Translations under genes and position numbers: made by a program
Notes under the pieces: generated by a model
Seen by the model: the letters and a program-made list of their open reading frames with translations, nothing else
Told to the model about the DNA's origin: nothing
Databases searched by the model: none
In this document: positions 34,098 to 52,919 of the stretch, piece after piece
Position numbering within the stretch: the first letter of the stretch is position 1
Layout: each line of letters starts with the position of its first letter
Source of the DNA: Antennarius striatus
Taxonomy: Eukaryota > Chordata > Actinopteri > Lophiiformes > Antennariidae
Length of the DNA stretch: 64,000 nucleotides
NCBI RefSeq assembly: GCF_040054535.1
Contig: NC_090783.1
Span: 5,746,001 to 5,810,000, forward strand
Reading direction: 5' to 3'

Positions 34098-35859
34098 TGT
34101 TCAGCACTCTGAACTTCTGGATTTCTTTTGTTGGGCTAATAATTTCAACACTAATTTCACCTTTATTTGCACTATTGCATAATTTTACATTCTCTTCTCG
34201 CGTGTGTGTTGCTAAGTGTACTTAAGAAAAAAAAAGTGTGATATTTTACATAAAAAAAAGTTTCACTCCTCAATTAATGACAAGAATTTCACCTGTAATG
34301 AAACTGTCAAGAAAACTGAAAATGCATTTTGTGGAATGGTTTTATGAAGGTCATTTTATACACGGTTGTTTAAACTTTCGAAGCTAAATTTTTGTTTTGG
34401 ATATAATGTATTAATGTGTAAGGAACTGTATCTCACAGATACACATAGTACACGTTCCAGTGCATTATAAAGCACAAAAATAGTAACACACTTTTGTTAC
34501 CTTTCATTGCTGGAGCAAACACAATAGAGTGGCATTGTGGGTACATGCGTGTTTTTCTTGTCATGTGAAGCCGGCTAAACAACAACAACACTTATCTAAT
34601 TTAATCTAAAATGACATTTTAAGCATTTGTGAATGTTATCGCACTGCAGACCTGACCTATAGTGACATAAAATGCAAAGCATACTGGGATACACTGGTTA
34701 TGGGGCGAATCCCAGGATGCCATTGTTTACAGGAATGCATTATGAGCTTAACTGTAAACAACAAAGCATGATGGGATGGTAATGGTATATGAACTGAGAA
34801 CAGTTCATATACTGTACATATGTTTGACTGAAACAAAAATCAAATGTAATTATACAATTATTATGCACCAAGTTGCTTTAGGTTTTACTGTATATCAACT
34901 CCAATAAACTGGCAACAGACTAAAGAGAGTCTATTTTAGAAGTTATTTTTATTTAAATGCCTCCTGATTAGAAAGGATATACAGTTTGAACGTTATTGTT
35001 CCATCTGCCTCAGTGAATATGTGAAACATATCTTCTGTGGGTGTCTCGTGGTCTGATGTGGTTTTGGGTTGGCCTGAAAACACATGCAGTCTGCCATTCA
35101 TGCATTAAGAGCTGTGGTTGATTCAAGTGTCAAACATGATGAAGTGGCTGACGACCCCGCCAGTTTAAGCTCGCCATGCTTGGCTAGCTGAGCGGCTGGC
35201 TGGCTTTGCAGCTCCTCGTTCCTCTTTACACGCAAGCATGTGTCCAACTCGTGCAGACAGGCCAGTTTAGCTGGATTTCAGAGAGGAGACTCCTAACCTG
35301 AGAGCTTTTGATTGAGAAGAAAAATCAGCAGCTCGTCAAGGTAGATTTATTTTAAAATAGATGCAAGCGACTGATAAAAACTACCATTCAGTCAGAGATC
35401 ATCTGGCATTTAAACAGGATGATTGTTAGAAGAGCTACCATCTATGTAAGTGTGTCAGCAACTGTTGCTGTGGACAGTGTGGGCCGGCACAATGGCTGTG
35501 AAGGATTTCTAGAAAACAAGCCGCTGTCTTTGTGGCGTCCGAGCAGGCCACCCACCAGGAGAGGGGGTCTGAGGAATGCTTTTTACTGGATTGCCTCGTC
35601 TCTCGTTTGCCCGTCTCAGACCCACAGTGTTTTTGTACATCTGTGTGAGTGTGAGTATGTGTGTGCGTGAGGAACCCACTAATATACATTACCTGCAGTA
35701 GAGAAGTGTGTGTTTGTGCAGTTGAGTACTGCTGAGTGAGCAGGTGTGGGTTCTCAGCATCTTTTTGTTTGCCTGGATGGATTTTTACGCTTGTGTTTAT
35801 GTCGAACTGTTTTTTTGTTGTGAATGGATGAAAAGTAGAAAATAAAAATGGAAGAAAAA

Positions 35860-35860
<1 letters not shown>
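34098..35860. other. Intergenic DNA with one short palindrome
   Basis: No gene recognised. A perfect 12-bp inverted repeat (GTATATGAACTG, AGAA loop, CAGTTCATATAC) lies at 34785-34812. Confidence 0.45.
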
Positions 35861-35957
<97 letters not shown>

Positions 35958-35986
35958 GTCTATCTGTCTATCTGTCTATCTGTCTA

Positions 35987-36061
<75 letters not shown>

Positions 36062-36066
36062 GTCTA

Positions 36067-36113
<47 letters not shown>

Positions 36114-36119
36114 GTCTAT
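35861..36119 (+). repeat. Compound (TATC)n/(TGTC)n microsatellite
   Basis: About 260 bases of tetranucleotides: two to three TGTC units, a block of TATC, a zone of alternating TATC and TGTC, a TGTC block, then a mirrored alternation. This pattern is expected from A-to-G changes spreading by slippage. Confidence 0.96.
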
Positions 36120-38990
36120 GTATTTAACTCATTTTTAGAAACACTGATTCATTCAATTTAAATTAAAAAAATTGCATTAGGGTGTTTTTATTTTTTTTTT
36201 ATTCCTTCCTTTTCTTACTCATGTTTCCACTTATAAGAAAAAGTTGGACTTGTTGAAATATAATTGCTGAACATAAATATTTGCTTTGTGTAGTAAAAAA
36301 ACACACAAATCTTTTATTTAATTATGCTTTCAGTGCCAAAGCAAAATTACAAATGAATGGATCGTTGGCAGTGTTTGGTTTTCCTGATCATCCAAGATTC
36401 TGTAGAACACGTATTGGAGGTTGATTTCCTTGTACACTTAAGTGAATTACTAGTGTGTAAAATTTAAACCTCAGACTGGTATTTTTTATTTAAAAAAATC
36501 ATTTAAAGTTTTGTAGAAAAAAGACATTATGTGTCACAAAACAACTCAACTCTCAGAGAGAACGTCCACACTGAACAGAGAGGTTTCAACCACTAGAGGG
36601 CGCCTTATCTCCAGGTTCTCCATCTGTAGAGAGGAACTGGGAGAAAACAGCTGCACTGTTTAGGAATATTTACTAGGAGACGCCCTGAATCTACAACACG
36701 CTATCATTGCACTAGCTTGTGGTTACGGTCAGTGTTGTATCACCTGCACTGTGGCAAACAATGATGCAGGTTATACATATTTGCAGTCAGTAGGGCAGTG
36801 ACAGGTTGCAGGGTGTGACTGTGAAGATGACATGCTTGGATACAACGTTCATCATCACACTAGGTGTCATCTGAACTGGACCAGTACCAATGCCAACACA
36901 CTACACTGGTGTGTTTGTGAGGTGAAGGATGAGGGCTGTTGCTAGATTGACTGGCAATGACAGACAATGGGTGGGTACCAAAGGGTGTCATCTTGCCTCT
37001 GATGATAATTCTCACACAGTAACCACAGATTAATTATTGAAATGTCATACAGGTCCTTTGATTTGAATACAATAGACACAAATATAACAACATAGTGTTT
37101 AACATGGCAACGAATACATTCTCACAGAAGCGTTTCACCCTAACATAATTCAACCCTAACCCTGACCATAAGCTTTACAGTTCTGCATCCAGTGACCCTG
37201 GTGAACAAATAATGATTTGTCTCCACCTTCTCACACAGAACAACATGTCTGCACTGCATCATAAAACACAAATTTGCCATCTTTCAAACACAACACCCCA
37301 CTCTTCAAAATTACAGGATCATCTCTGCCCACAGGAAGAAGTGGAGTCCCTCCAAGTAGACAGACAACAGACATCCACCACACACTCACAACACACCAAA
37401 TATTATAGGAATAGGACATTTATCCATAATCCATATAATCAAGCTGCTTTCTCTCCATCAGATCTAATAACATAATCTTTCTTCAGAATACCTTCTGGAA
37501 ATCTTGGAAGGAAATGGAGAGTAAGCATAAACAGGGTCAAAATGACCAAAGATCCGAGAATCTGCCATGAGCACCCAGCAAGAAAATTGAAGGCAAGATC
37601 ATTTTCGGACAACCCATATTATTTATTCTGAATTCCCAAGATTTGGTGTATAATTATAGTAGTTAATGTCTGGAGCACTGGAGGTATTGTATAAATGTTT
37701 TGTTTTTTTAAAACCAAATTATCACGCGATTATGGCACTCGCGAAAAGTAAACAATGTCAAAAGTGATAGACATGTCATTTTACTGAGAAGATCTGTGAA
37801 ACTGAAATAAAACATACAAAAACAGGATCAGGTCCGGATCCTTATACATTCGTAAATACAAGACACATTAATATAAACTAGAGTTGTTATTAACTCCACA
37901 CAGTCTAACAGTAACGAATGGCGATTAGCTCAATTCTAACATAATATAGAAAATCCCATTGACAGGGTAGCACATTAGCATTGGTAGCGCGATTAACTTT
38001 TCCATACACACAGTAAACCAAAACGGGACATTATAACTAGATGGATATCTCTGTCAGAATCTGACTCAGATGAAGCCCCCTGGGATGAGTCGCTAGATGT
38101 CCAAACTCATCCTCCGCATACATCGGGTGATAATTATAAGGGATGATTATACCCCCAGGTGCGTACACAGGGAACTCTTTCAGTATCTAATGATGATGAC
38201 ATGATTTTAGATGATATCCTGATGAATAAATGGGATACTGTCGGCTCGTTACGTTGTCGCTTGCTGTATATGTATATATAACGCCGCTGATATGGATTCA
38301 CCATGATGTCTACAATTGCGTCACTTCCGCTGTCATGGTGCGCTCCATAACTTATGATAAATTTTGTTTTTCCCTACCCACATTGCTCATAAAAAAATTA
38401 AAATGGCACCAAGCCTGTTGTTTAATTATGTACTTCAAATACAGTCCTGGTTCATGTTGACTTATGGGACTGTTCAGTCTGCAGTTCAGCATCACATGTT
38501 TGAACATGAGCAAAAAGTACAAAATGCATGTCTTTTTGGTGTTTACCGAATCTTTACTATAATTCTTTTTTGAATTGTATATCAAAGTTTCGTATGTCTG
38601 CCCTGCAAGGCTTGACATGACTGTGATAATTTACTTACAGGATAATTTAGAAGTCTCAGCCAACTTGAAGGTAAAAGCGAGATTTTCTTACCTGACCTAT
38701 TTTTCTCTGTTGAGATTCTTTTAGGAGGACATGAAAGGATGCGCCAGGAAAATGAATAATACATCCTTTGGGTTTTTTTTTCTCTTTTCCTTTGCTATGC
38801 TAAGGCTCACTGTTTCCTTCCTCTTCAAAAAGTAATAGCAAGTCAAAAAGTTATAAAAACAAAATTTGGTTGCTTATGAAGTTTAAAGAATGGTCACATT
38901 TAGTTTTGCATTGCTTTTCATGAAAGCTGTGGCATGTCTTTTTAGAGTTCTGTCTATGAACAAAAAGATGTCAGAGACTGTTTTTTGGTA
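36120..38990. other. Intergenic DNA with an acidic interrupted reading frame
   Basis: No gene recognised. Frame 37997-38146 on the + strand contains SLSESDSDEAPWDESLD before a TGA and stays open beyond it to about 38280 with another acidic stretch (SNDDDMILDDIL). This could be the N-terminal piece of a dead transposase or other gene; the family is not identified. Confidence 0.3.
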
Positions 38991-40990
38991 TTTATTTGAA
39001 GAAATTACATTGACTTACCACATCATTTTCTTTACATCAAGCATACAGTCTTAGAAACCAGTGCAAGGGTGAAAGAAACAAAAAAACAGGAAAGAAAAAC
39101 TATCCAAAGACAATCATGTGCAGCACAGAGAATCCCTCTCTTCACATTGCTTCCAGATAATATACTGTATATATACATCTATATTGTATGTGTATACTTT
39201 TGTCACGGTTACAAAAATAAGATACGCTAACTGTAGATGCGCGACTATACACAAAAGGTGAAAACAAAACACAGAAAAGCTGTACAGTCCTCATTGAGGG
39301 CAAAGATACACACAATAAAAAAATTAGTGAGAGAAGAAGGAAGGAAGGAATGGTATTGCTTTATAAAAAAAACAAACCTTCAATCTATACTGTTATTTGC
39401 ATACAGTCTGGCAGAGTTGTGCTTCCCTTTTAAACAATTCATATGGGACATACATTGATTTCGTATTATTGGTTGTTAATCAAATAAGTATAATGACCAG
39501 ATCCTGGACTAAAGGATCCTGGAGGTTGATGTTAGCTTTAATATTGAACACAGTCATCAGTATATCTTGAACACCACAGAGGTTGTCTGCATCCCTGACC
39601 CCATGTATACCATGTACAGCCAGCAAAATCCAAATACACACTCATCTCCCACAACATTAGTACATTATGAATGGAGAAAAACCAACAACGACCCAATATT
39701 ACTGCAGTGCATATAGCTCTGCAGATGGGTCAAAATGTTGCTGACATTTTATGAAGTAAAAGCAGCAGGAGCTGCTCTCTAAAACATACAATAATGACTG
39801 AACTTGATCTGTAGATTTTTAGAATATCAAAGCAAAGAGGGAAAAAATCCCAATTAACACTGAATAGAACCATAGCGCTTGTTGGGGAAAATGAGACCTA
39901 GAGTGACATGGAAATGTTTAACCAGCAGTTTTTTATCCATATTCTTGGGATAAAAGGGACAGAGACAGGAAGAAATTTCATTATTTATGAATGCCCTGAT
40001 TATGTCTCGTTTCACCATAATCAATAGCTTCTACATCGCTACGCTACAGAATACTAATCAGTCAGGTGGGGGTGCAACAAAGAGCCACGTCTTCAGCTGC
40101 CCCAGTGAGCAGGTTTGTCCTAAAAGTGACTGTTTCACACAAGCCACTGATAAAATACTGACCGTTTACATTTCACAATCATACCATCATGATTCACTAG
40201 AGCAGTAACACCCGCCCTTCCAACAAACTGTAGAGCTTAAGCTTCCCCTTGTTGCATTAAACAGTTACTGATCTCGAATTCAAGCTTCAACTTGGAGTCT
40301 GTTTTTTTTTTTTTGCAATAAACTTTGGTTTATAAATCACACATTTTTAATCACATGCACATTAATATGTGAAAAATGAAACTTCTATGTAGGCTTGCTT
40401 GCTAGTTATCAACTACATGAATATCTGAAACAGAAGTCTGACAGGTTAAAAGTCAAAGACATCCTTTGGAGAGTATTCTTTGCATGATGGGGGATGTGGT
40501 TTCTCCAGAAATTGTCCTGAGAATGCCCAGAGAAGACTACCTTCAGCTTGGCATATATTTTCTTTAGATGAAAAATTAAACACTGAAAACTCTAACAAAC
40601 TTTAAAAAAAATGGAATGCTGTACAGCTACTCTGATAAACTGAAAACGGACTGATAGCCAATGTAACCAGAGACAATAACCGGCACAAGGTTGGATAAAA
40701 TCAAGAAAGGAAGCCTGAAGGGGTTTCCTGGGATAAGATAAGCAGCAACATCAATGCAGATTTTTCACGCTTTATACAATTTACTCTCGCTGTGAATTGT
40801 TGCCAATCTTTGCCTGTATCTTCTTTTTCCTGTATGTGTTGTTGCTGTTGCGACTCCTTTAAATTAGAGTATGTGTGGTTGCTAGGAATGTTTTAAACAT
40901 GGACCCTAACTGGGATTACTGGGAGGAGAAACACAGGAGGGTCAGATTCATTTTGCAAAGGTTGCAGACACAGCTGGTAGTGGTGGTGTC
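38991..40990 (-). other. Probable 3' UTR of the endophilin gene
   Basis: Downstream of the endophilin stop codon on its own strand, with a minus-strand AATAAA at 38991-38996 as the most plausible end. That would make a 2.0-kb 3' UTR; neuronal genes often have long ones. Placement is inferred; nearer signals could also be used. Confidence 0.4.
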
Positions 40991-47582
<6,592 letters not shown>

Positions 47583-49647
47583 CTGCAAAACAAAGGCAAA
47601 CAGAAAAAAAAAGCACATTAGTATTTTATTGGTTAGAATAAAAATGATGTGGTGGTAGAGAATACAGAAATATGAATAGTTGCATATTTAAGACAAATAA
47701 TGAAATGAAGGTCAAACTTTTATAAATGTAAGACTTCAGACGTTTACTTTTCTCAGGACGTTACATTATTACATGATGTGTGCCTTTATGATTGTAACCT
47801 GACTAGTTTATGAGATGTAAAAAAAAAACTTGCAAGATGCTTTTTTACTATAAATAACAAATAACATAAATCTGGAACAAATTTGTTATTAAGGTCAGTT
47901 TTGTGTCTTTTATTCCTCAAATTGGTTTAGATATTTTTTTAGGACTACTCAGGTAATAAAAAGACAAAAACATAAAAAATTGGGTTTTATAAGGCACACA
48001 GGCTGACTTTATCCCCTGCTGCAAATTTCAGGAAACTCCATTTTCTAAATGTTATTTTCTGCCTTGCTTACAGCATAAAACTCATCTGTGAGGGCAGTGA
48101 ACCTGGACAGTCAGCAATGTGCACACGCCACAGTTATTTTATCCGTCTTCACACAAGGCATGCGGCTGCAAATGTGTTCCATCTAGTTTAATGATTCAAT
48201 AAGAATGACAAACAACATGTATATTGTGAACATTGTACATCAAAGCTCCAGCTGCGACAAATAAAGACCGGCTGTGCTCCACATTCTGCAAATTTAAACA
48301 GACTGGTTTTAATAAGCTCACCTTTAACGTTAGACGGCGATGCTTTTTTACAAATTCACCTGTGGGTCAAAGGAGGAGCACCATAATAAAGAGATTCTTC
48401 ATCAGCGCTGACGGCCATAGAGAAGGAGGCCAAAGGAGGAGAGGAGGTGATAATGGATGTAGCTTGACACATGTCAAAGGTTTCCATGACCAGATATGAA
48501 GTCAGAATAACTCCTTGATTTGTGTATCTTCCTTTATTTAGCACCATCCAGCTCCTGTCTGTTGTGTAACCAGACGGCTGTAGGGGGCAGTAGTCCGACG
48601 ACAAGGCCAGAGATGGCCCTCAGAAAAGGCATTGAGGGACCATCAGATTTGTGACTTATGAAACCATGATAAGGTCAGAAGATGAAGTCTTTCCTCAGAC
48701 AACATTAAAAATCACACACTGCACTCACTTTGTTGGGAAATATGTTATAAATAATATTTTTACTCTTTTCTTGGATTGAGAAGGACTTTGTACAGAATTT
48801 AAATATGCTAAAATAGGTAAAATGAAGCCAGTAACAGACATGTCCTGTGTGGGTGACTCATAGAGGGGTGATTTGTGACAGACAGCGTTAGCTCACGAGG
48901 CTAACCTTGTGACAGCAGTTCATTCAGACTCTCTGATGCTCTATGAGTCATCTTTTTTAAAGTCTCATTTGATCCTATTTGTGAAACAAGTCAATATTCC
49001 GACAGCGGTGTGAAATACACACAGCAGGAGTCGTAGCCTTTTTACCCACACATCACTCTAAAGTCTCCAGATCCCCTCGAGCTGTTGTGATGCAGGAACC
49101 TGACCTGCTTGACTTTTCTCCTCATCTTCCTCGTATTTCTCTCACTCCCATTCTTTATGTTACAGATTTAAAGGGAAAATAAGCCTGGCTTCATTTCACA
49201 GAACACAGCAATGAACCAAACTGCCAAGATGGAGGTGTCAGACATCTCAGCTGTGCCTGGAATATAACATGCAGAGTACATGGTACTCAAATCGTTCATG
49301 TTTATGTGAATGTTGGTTTCTGAGTCACAGCTGTGACACCAGAAGCGTCGTACATAGTGACACTTCTGGTGTTCATCCAAGCTGTCTGTTACATGCTGTA
49401 CTATTTTACACCTGGGATACAATAAAATCAGAGTTACGTGTAATTACTACCTGGTTTCAGATATTTACATAACTGAAAGTACAAAAACAGATGGCCTCTT
49501 TTTTAAGTACTGTATGTGCTTCACAGCAGACGCATAAAGAATTTGATGCATATTCATGGCAAAGAGAAGACTAACCGTGAAAAGGCAGAAATTTGATTCT
49601 AGACTAATAACGTGAGCGTGAGAATTCGTTCAATCAATGTGAGAAGG
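47583..49647 (-). other. Start of endophilin intron 1, nothing else recognised
   Basis: Non-coding on both strands. The first exon should encode a 15-residue N-terminal amphipathic helix. No such sequence was seen from here to the window end, consistent with the very large first intron of vertebrate SH3GL2. Confidence 0.55.
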
Positions 49648-49758
49648 AGAATCTAGAAGAATAACATCAGGGGTATAATCTAGAAGAACAAAAACAGAGT
49701 TAGAATCTAGAAGAATAATACAAGAGGTAGAATCTCAAACAACACAACCAGAGTGAAA
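49648..49758 (+). repeat. Minisatellite, left part (AATCTAGAAGAA units)
   Basis: Degenerate tandem units of about 30-36 bases built on TAGAATCTAGAAGAATAATA followed by CCAGAG. The same array resumes at 50978 after a transposon insertion. Confidence 0.75.
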
Positions 49759-50046
49759 ATCTACACCAGGGGTGTCAAAATCTTTTTCACTGAGGGACAC
49801 ATCAGCATAATGGCTGTCCTCAAAGGGCCAGGTGTAACTTATAAATGTAACTAAATGTAACTCAATGTAACGTAAAATAAATGTACGGCAACTACTCCTT
49901 ACTGTTAAATAACTATAAATTTATTACTTATTCAAGTTGCAAACATACGGAAGCGTAGAGCTGCCAGACCAAGAAAATAAAAACTGGGACGTATCTCGTT
50001 ATTTCGTGATAGTATCACGTTATTTCGTGATAAAATGTTATGTTGA

Positions 50047-50103
50047 CCCGTGACCTGCGTTTGCGGATTAAGCGGTTTAGAAGATGAATGAATGAATGAA
50101 TGA
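50047..50103 (+). mobile_element. Short retroposon tail inside the inner transposon
   Basis: The 57-base insert CCCGTGACC...GGATTAAGCGGTTTAGAAG followed by (ATGA)n is the 3' tail common to fish LINE/SINE copies. It is bounded by a perfect 12-bp target duplication ATGTTATGTTGA (50035-50046 and 50104-50115). Confidence 0.75.
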
Positions 50104-50381
50104 ATGTTATGTTGAGATGATGGAGCTTGTATCCATGCAGGAATGAGGAACGACGCTACCTCAAGAGGGTCCGACTCGTTTTTCCTCCGGTATAGCCCCA
50201 TATTTTTCAAATGTCGTCTTAGGGTACGCATGCTTATATAAATGTCATCCACGGAGCCCAATAACTGTAAAATCTCACCATGTCTCAAGCCAAGCATGAA
50301 ATATAATTCAATGGCATCATGTAAAGGAGCCATGATTTACTGATGGCCAGCAGACAGTGAATGAAACCACATTAAAAAGTC

Positions 50382-50575
50382 GTATCACGTTATTTCGTGA
50401 TACGTATCACAAAATAACGTGATACGTATCACGAAATAACGAGATACTATCACAAAATAACGTGATACTATCACAAAATAACGTGATACGTATCACGAAA
50501 TAACGAGATACTATCACAAAATAACGTGATACGTATCACGAAATAACGTGATACGTATCACGAAATAACGTGACA
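50382..50575. repeat. Subterminal tandem array of TATCACG(A/-)AATAACGTGATA units
   Basis: About nine near-identical units of roughly 20 bases, partly self-complementary, make up the right side of the inner transposon. Two units occur in inverted orientation at the left end (49991-50032). Confidence 0.8.
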
Positions 50576-50977
50576 CGTCCCGGTTGTAATTTTCTTGGTG
50601 TGGCAGCTCTACGCTGCCGTACAAACATAAGTTTCACAGAAAAAAAATATTTGTTTGTTTCTCTGTTATAAATCATTTTAATTTGTTGAGTTATGAAACC
50701 CACAGAACTCGATCAATCGGGGATCAAACTATCCAAGTGAATAAAGAAAAATAATATTTAAAAAAGTTAGGACATTAATTTTGTTCAAAACAATGTTTTT
50801 GTCAATGCTAAAATGGGCTTAATTACTGCATTGTGGGAAATGTTGTTTTCCTAAAAGCACACTTTTGACCATTTCTTTTTAGACACTCTGACCTTTTATG
50901 CTCTCGCGGGTCACATAAAATGATGTGGCGGGCCACATTTGACCCCCGGGCCTGGGTTTGAAACATGTGCTCTAGAC

Positions 50978-51130
50978 AAAGAGTTCCAGAGGTAGAATCT
51001 AGAATAATACCAGAGTTAGAATCTGACAGAACAGAATCTCAAACATAATAATACCAGAGGTAGAATTCAGAAGAACAACAACAGAGTTATAATCTAGAAA
51101 GATAATACCAGAGCAAGAATCTTGAAGACA
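50978..51130 (+). repeat. Minisatellite, right part
   Basis: Continuation of the array at 49648-49758, with the same TAGAATCTAGAA and ATAATACCAGAG blocks. It was split by the hAT-type insertion. Confidence 0.72.
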
Positions 51131-52493
51131 ACTAAAAGCAACCAAGCCTGATTATTGAGAAGCTGGAACTGTAGAACATGTTTGGAATATGGCTGAAAAG
51201 ATCAATTAAAAACAAAAATAACTAAAACTATTTCGAGCAACATATGTAATAATTGAAAATTAATTTCCATATCATCAAAAATCCAAAACTTGTTGGACTT
51301 ATATAGGAATTTGGAGCAATTAACAGAAATATAAAACTCGTCTCCGTGGATTTTTCAACTGAACTAGGTTATTCCTCACACAGCTGCACATTTCTCCATC
51401 TTTTCTCAGCCTGTTTGAGATGGAAACAAGTCTAACATATAATTACACCTTAAACACACGGTGCTACTAATGGTGAGGTTGAAGTGAGAGACACAACAAG
51501 AGGAAGGATCTAGAGAAATTTAACTCCTACAGCACTCAGAGCTGTAAATGTACCCTTTTTATTTGTGTTTGAGTCCCTTATCTATGATCTCTTTAGTTTG
51601 GAGAAGAAGAGAGGCTCTGAGGTCAGTGTCTTGTAGACGTTACTTAAGCCAAACGGATGAAAAACTACTCAGCCAGCTGATGCCTATGGGGATTTGTTTG
51701 AAGCTTGGCAGCGACGGAGCGACTGAATTAATAAAATGAGCTGTTGGTGGCAGTTTGAGAAAGTGGAGCAGCGCTGACGTTTGCCCAATGCTTCCCTTGA
51801 CTACTGTCAGGGCATTTTCAGCCGTCAGACATCTGAGAGCTGGTGCTTTGATGGCTGCAAGCTTAGGGAAGAACAGTTTAGTGCAGTGATTGATGGGAGA
51901 TTCATGCCAGGACACACATGAATGAACATACACAGACTCTCACAGTGCTCCATACATCATTTCTAGCCAATAAACCACACGAGTAATTATTGATTCCATG
52001 TGGAGGATTAATACACACTGAGCAAATGTGACCCAAAGGCATCAATATTCCCTAATGTTCAACACACCAGTGATCTAAAACATCCTGGGTAGGGGCAGGG
52101 GGGACACCGCAACGTCCCAGAGCTTTCACATATAACTGATCTTTTTTTCTTCCAATAGTCTGTCCCTCAAGAAACAACCAACGACCTCTCTCTTTCTCTC
52201 TCCACTGCTCTTTCACCACCATCCCACGCCTCCTGCACAATCTCCCTGCAGGGGAAGGACACCACAAGGTGAACAGAGCAGCAGTGGGAAGCCAACCTTG
52301 CAGTGATGAATAACATGCAGAGTTGGCTGCTGGGAAATTACAGCAGTGGCGTAGATATGTAACCAGTGACGTCACAGGCTGCAATGCCACCTAAGAACTC
52401 ATACAGCCTGAGTCACAAACGGTGTTGGTGCTGATGCACGTGAGCAAACAGTTTTTGTATACCAGGTTACTTTGTTGTGATTTAATTTATGGA
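51131..52493 (-). other. Endophilin intron 1, nothing recognised
   Basis: Non-coding, with short ORFs only. Confidence 0.5.
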
Positions 52494-52507
52494 ATCCCTC
52501 TATATAC

Positions 52508-52903
52508 ACTTCTTCTTCTTCTTGCTCTCCTTTCGGCTTTTCCCTTCAGGGGTCGCCACAGCGAATCAGTTGTCTCCATCTAACTCTGTCTTCTGCATTC
52601 TCTTCTCTCACACCAACTACCTTCATGTCCTCTTTCACTACATCCATAAACCTCCTCTTTGGTCTTCCTCTAGGCCTCCTGCCTGGCAGTTCAAAACTCA
52701 GCATCCTTCTACCAATAGATTCACTATCTCTCCTCTGGACATGTTCAAACCATCTCAGTCTGGCCTCTCTGACTTTATCTCCAAAACCTCTAACATGTGC
52801 TGTCCCTCTGATGTACTCATTCCTGATCCTATCCTTCCTGGTCACTCCCAGAGAGAACCTCAACATCTTCATCTCTGCTACCTCAAGCTCTGTCTCCCAC
52901 TGT
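52508..52903 (-). mobile_element. 5'-truncated non-LTR retrotransposon (RTE-like LINE) 3' end
   Basis: The minus-strand frame encodes the end of a LINE reverse transcriptase protein: EVAEMKMLRFSLGVTRKDRI, then RLRWFEHVQRRD and GRRPRGRPKRRFMDVVKEDM. The family pattern RLRWFGHVxRR is present. It ends in a (GAA)n tail at 52508-52523. Flanks ATCCCTCTATATAC (52494-52507) and ATCCCTCTGTATATAC (52904-52919) are a target duplication differing by two bases. Only the last 130 residues or so remain, so it is not mobile by itself. Confidence 0.85.
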
Positions 52904-52919
52904 ATCCCTCTGTATATAC

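Larger units (their letters stand above)
49948..50619. mobile_element. Inner DNA transposon with about 65-bp terminal inverted repeats
   Basis: Left end CGGAAGCGTAGAGCTGCC and right end GGCAGCTCTACGCTGCCG are inverted repeats whose match continues for about 65 bases through ACCAAGAAAAT and CGTTATTTCGTGAT. TA flanks both ends (49946-49947, 50620-50621), so a TA target duplication is likely. It carries on the minus strand the start of a protein (50333 to about 50130) with LRHGEILQLL and ISMRTLRRHLKNMGLYRRKN. This resembles the N-terminal helix-turn-helix segment of integrase-like transposases common in fish; the catalytic part is absent. Confidence 0.72.
49767..50969 (+). mobile_element. hAT-type non-autonomous element carrying a nested element
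   Basis: The left end CAGGGGTGTCAAAA and right end TTTGAAACATGTG are diverged inverted repeats of the fish hAT type; inside each end are GGGCCA and GGGCCACATTTGA blocks typical of such elements. Flanking 8-mers ATCTACAC (49759-49766) and CTCTAGAC (50970-50977) match at 6 of 8 positions, as an aged hAT target duplication. No transposase remains. Without the inner element it is about 530 bases. Confidence 0.7.

Noticed and set aside
33781-34225. Arg/Glu-rich and Ser/Leu-rich ORFs on both strands
   Set aside because: They are translations of the (CT)n microsatellite.
35848-36138. Tandem Ser-Ile-Tyr-Leu / Ser-Val-Cys-Leu ORF; likewise at 13567-13749 and 44908-45105
   Set aside because: Products of reading (TATC)n/(TGTC)n repeats; also not CRISPR arrays, since there are no unique spacers and the genome is eukaryotic.
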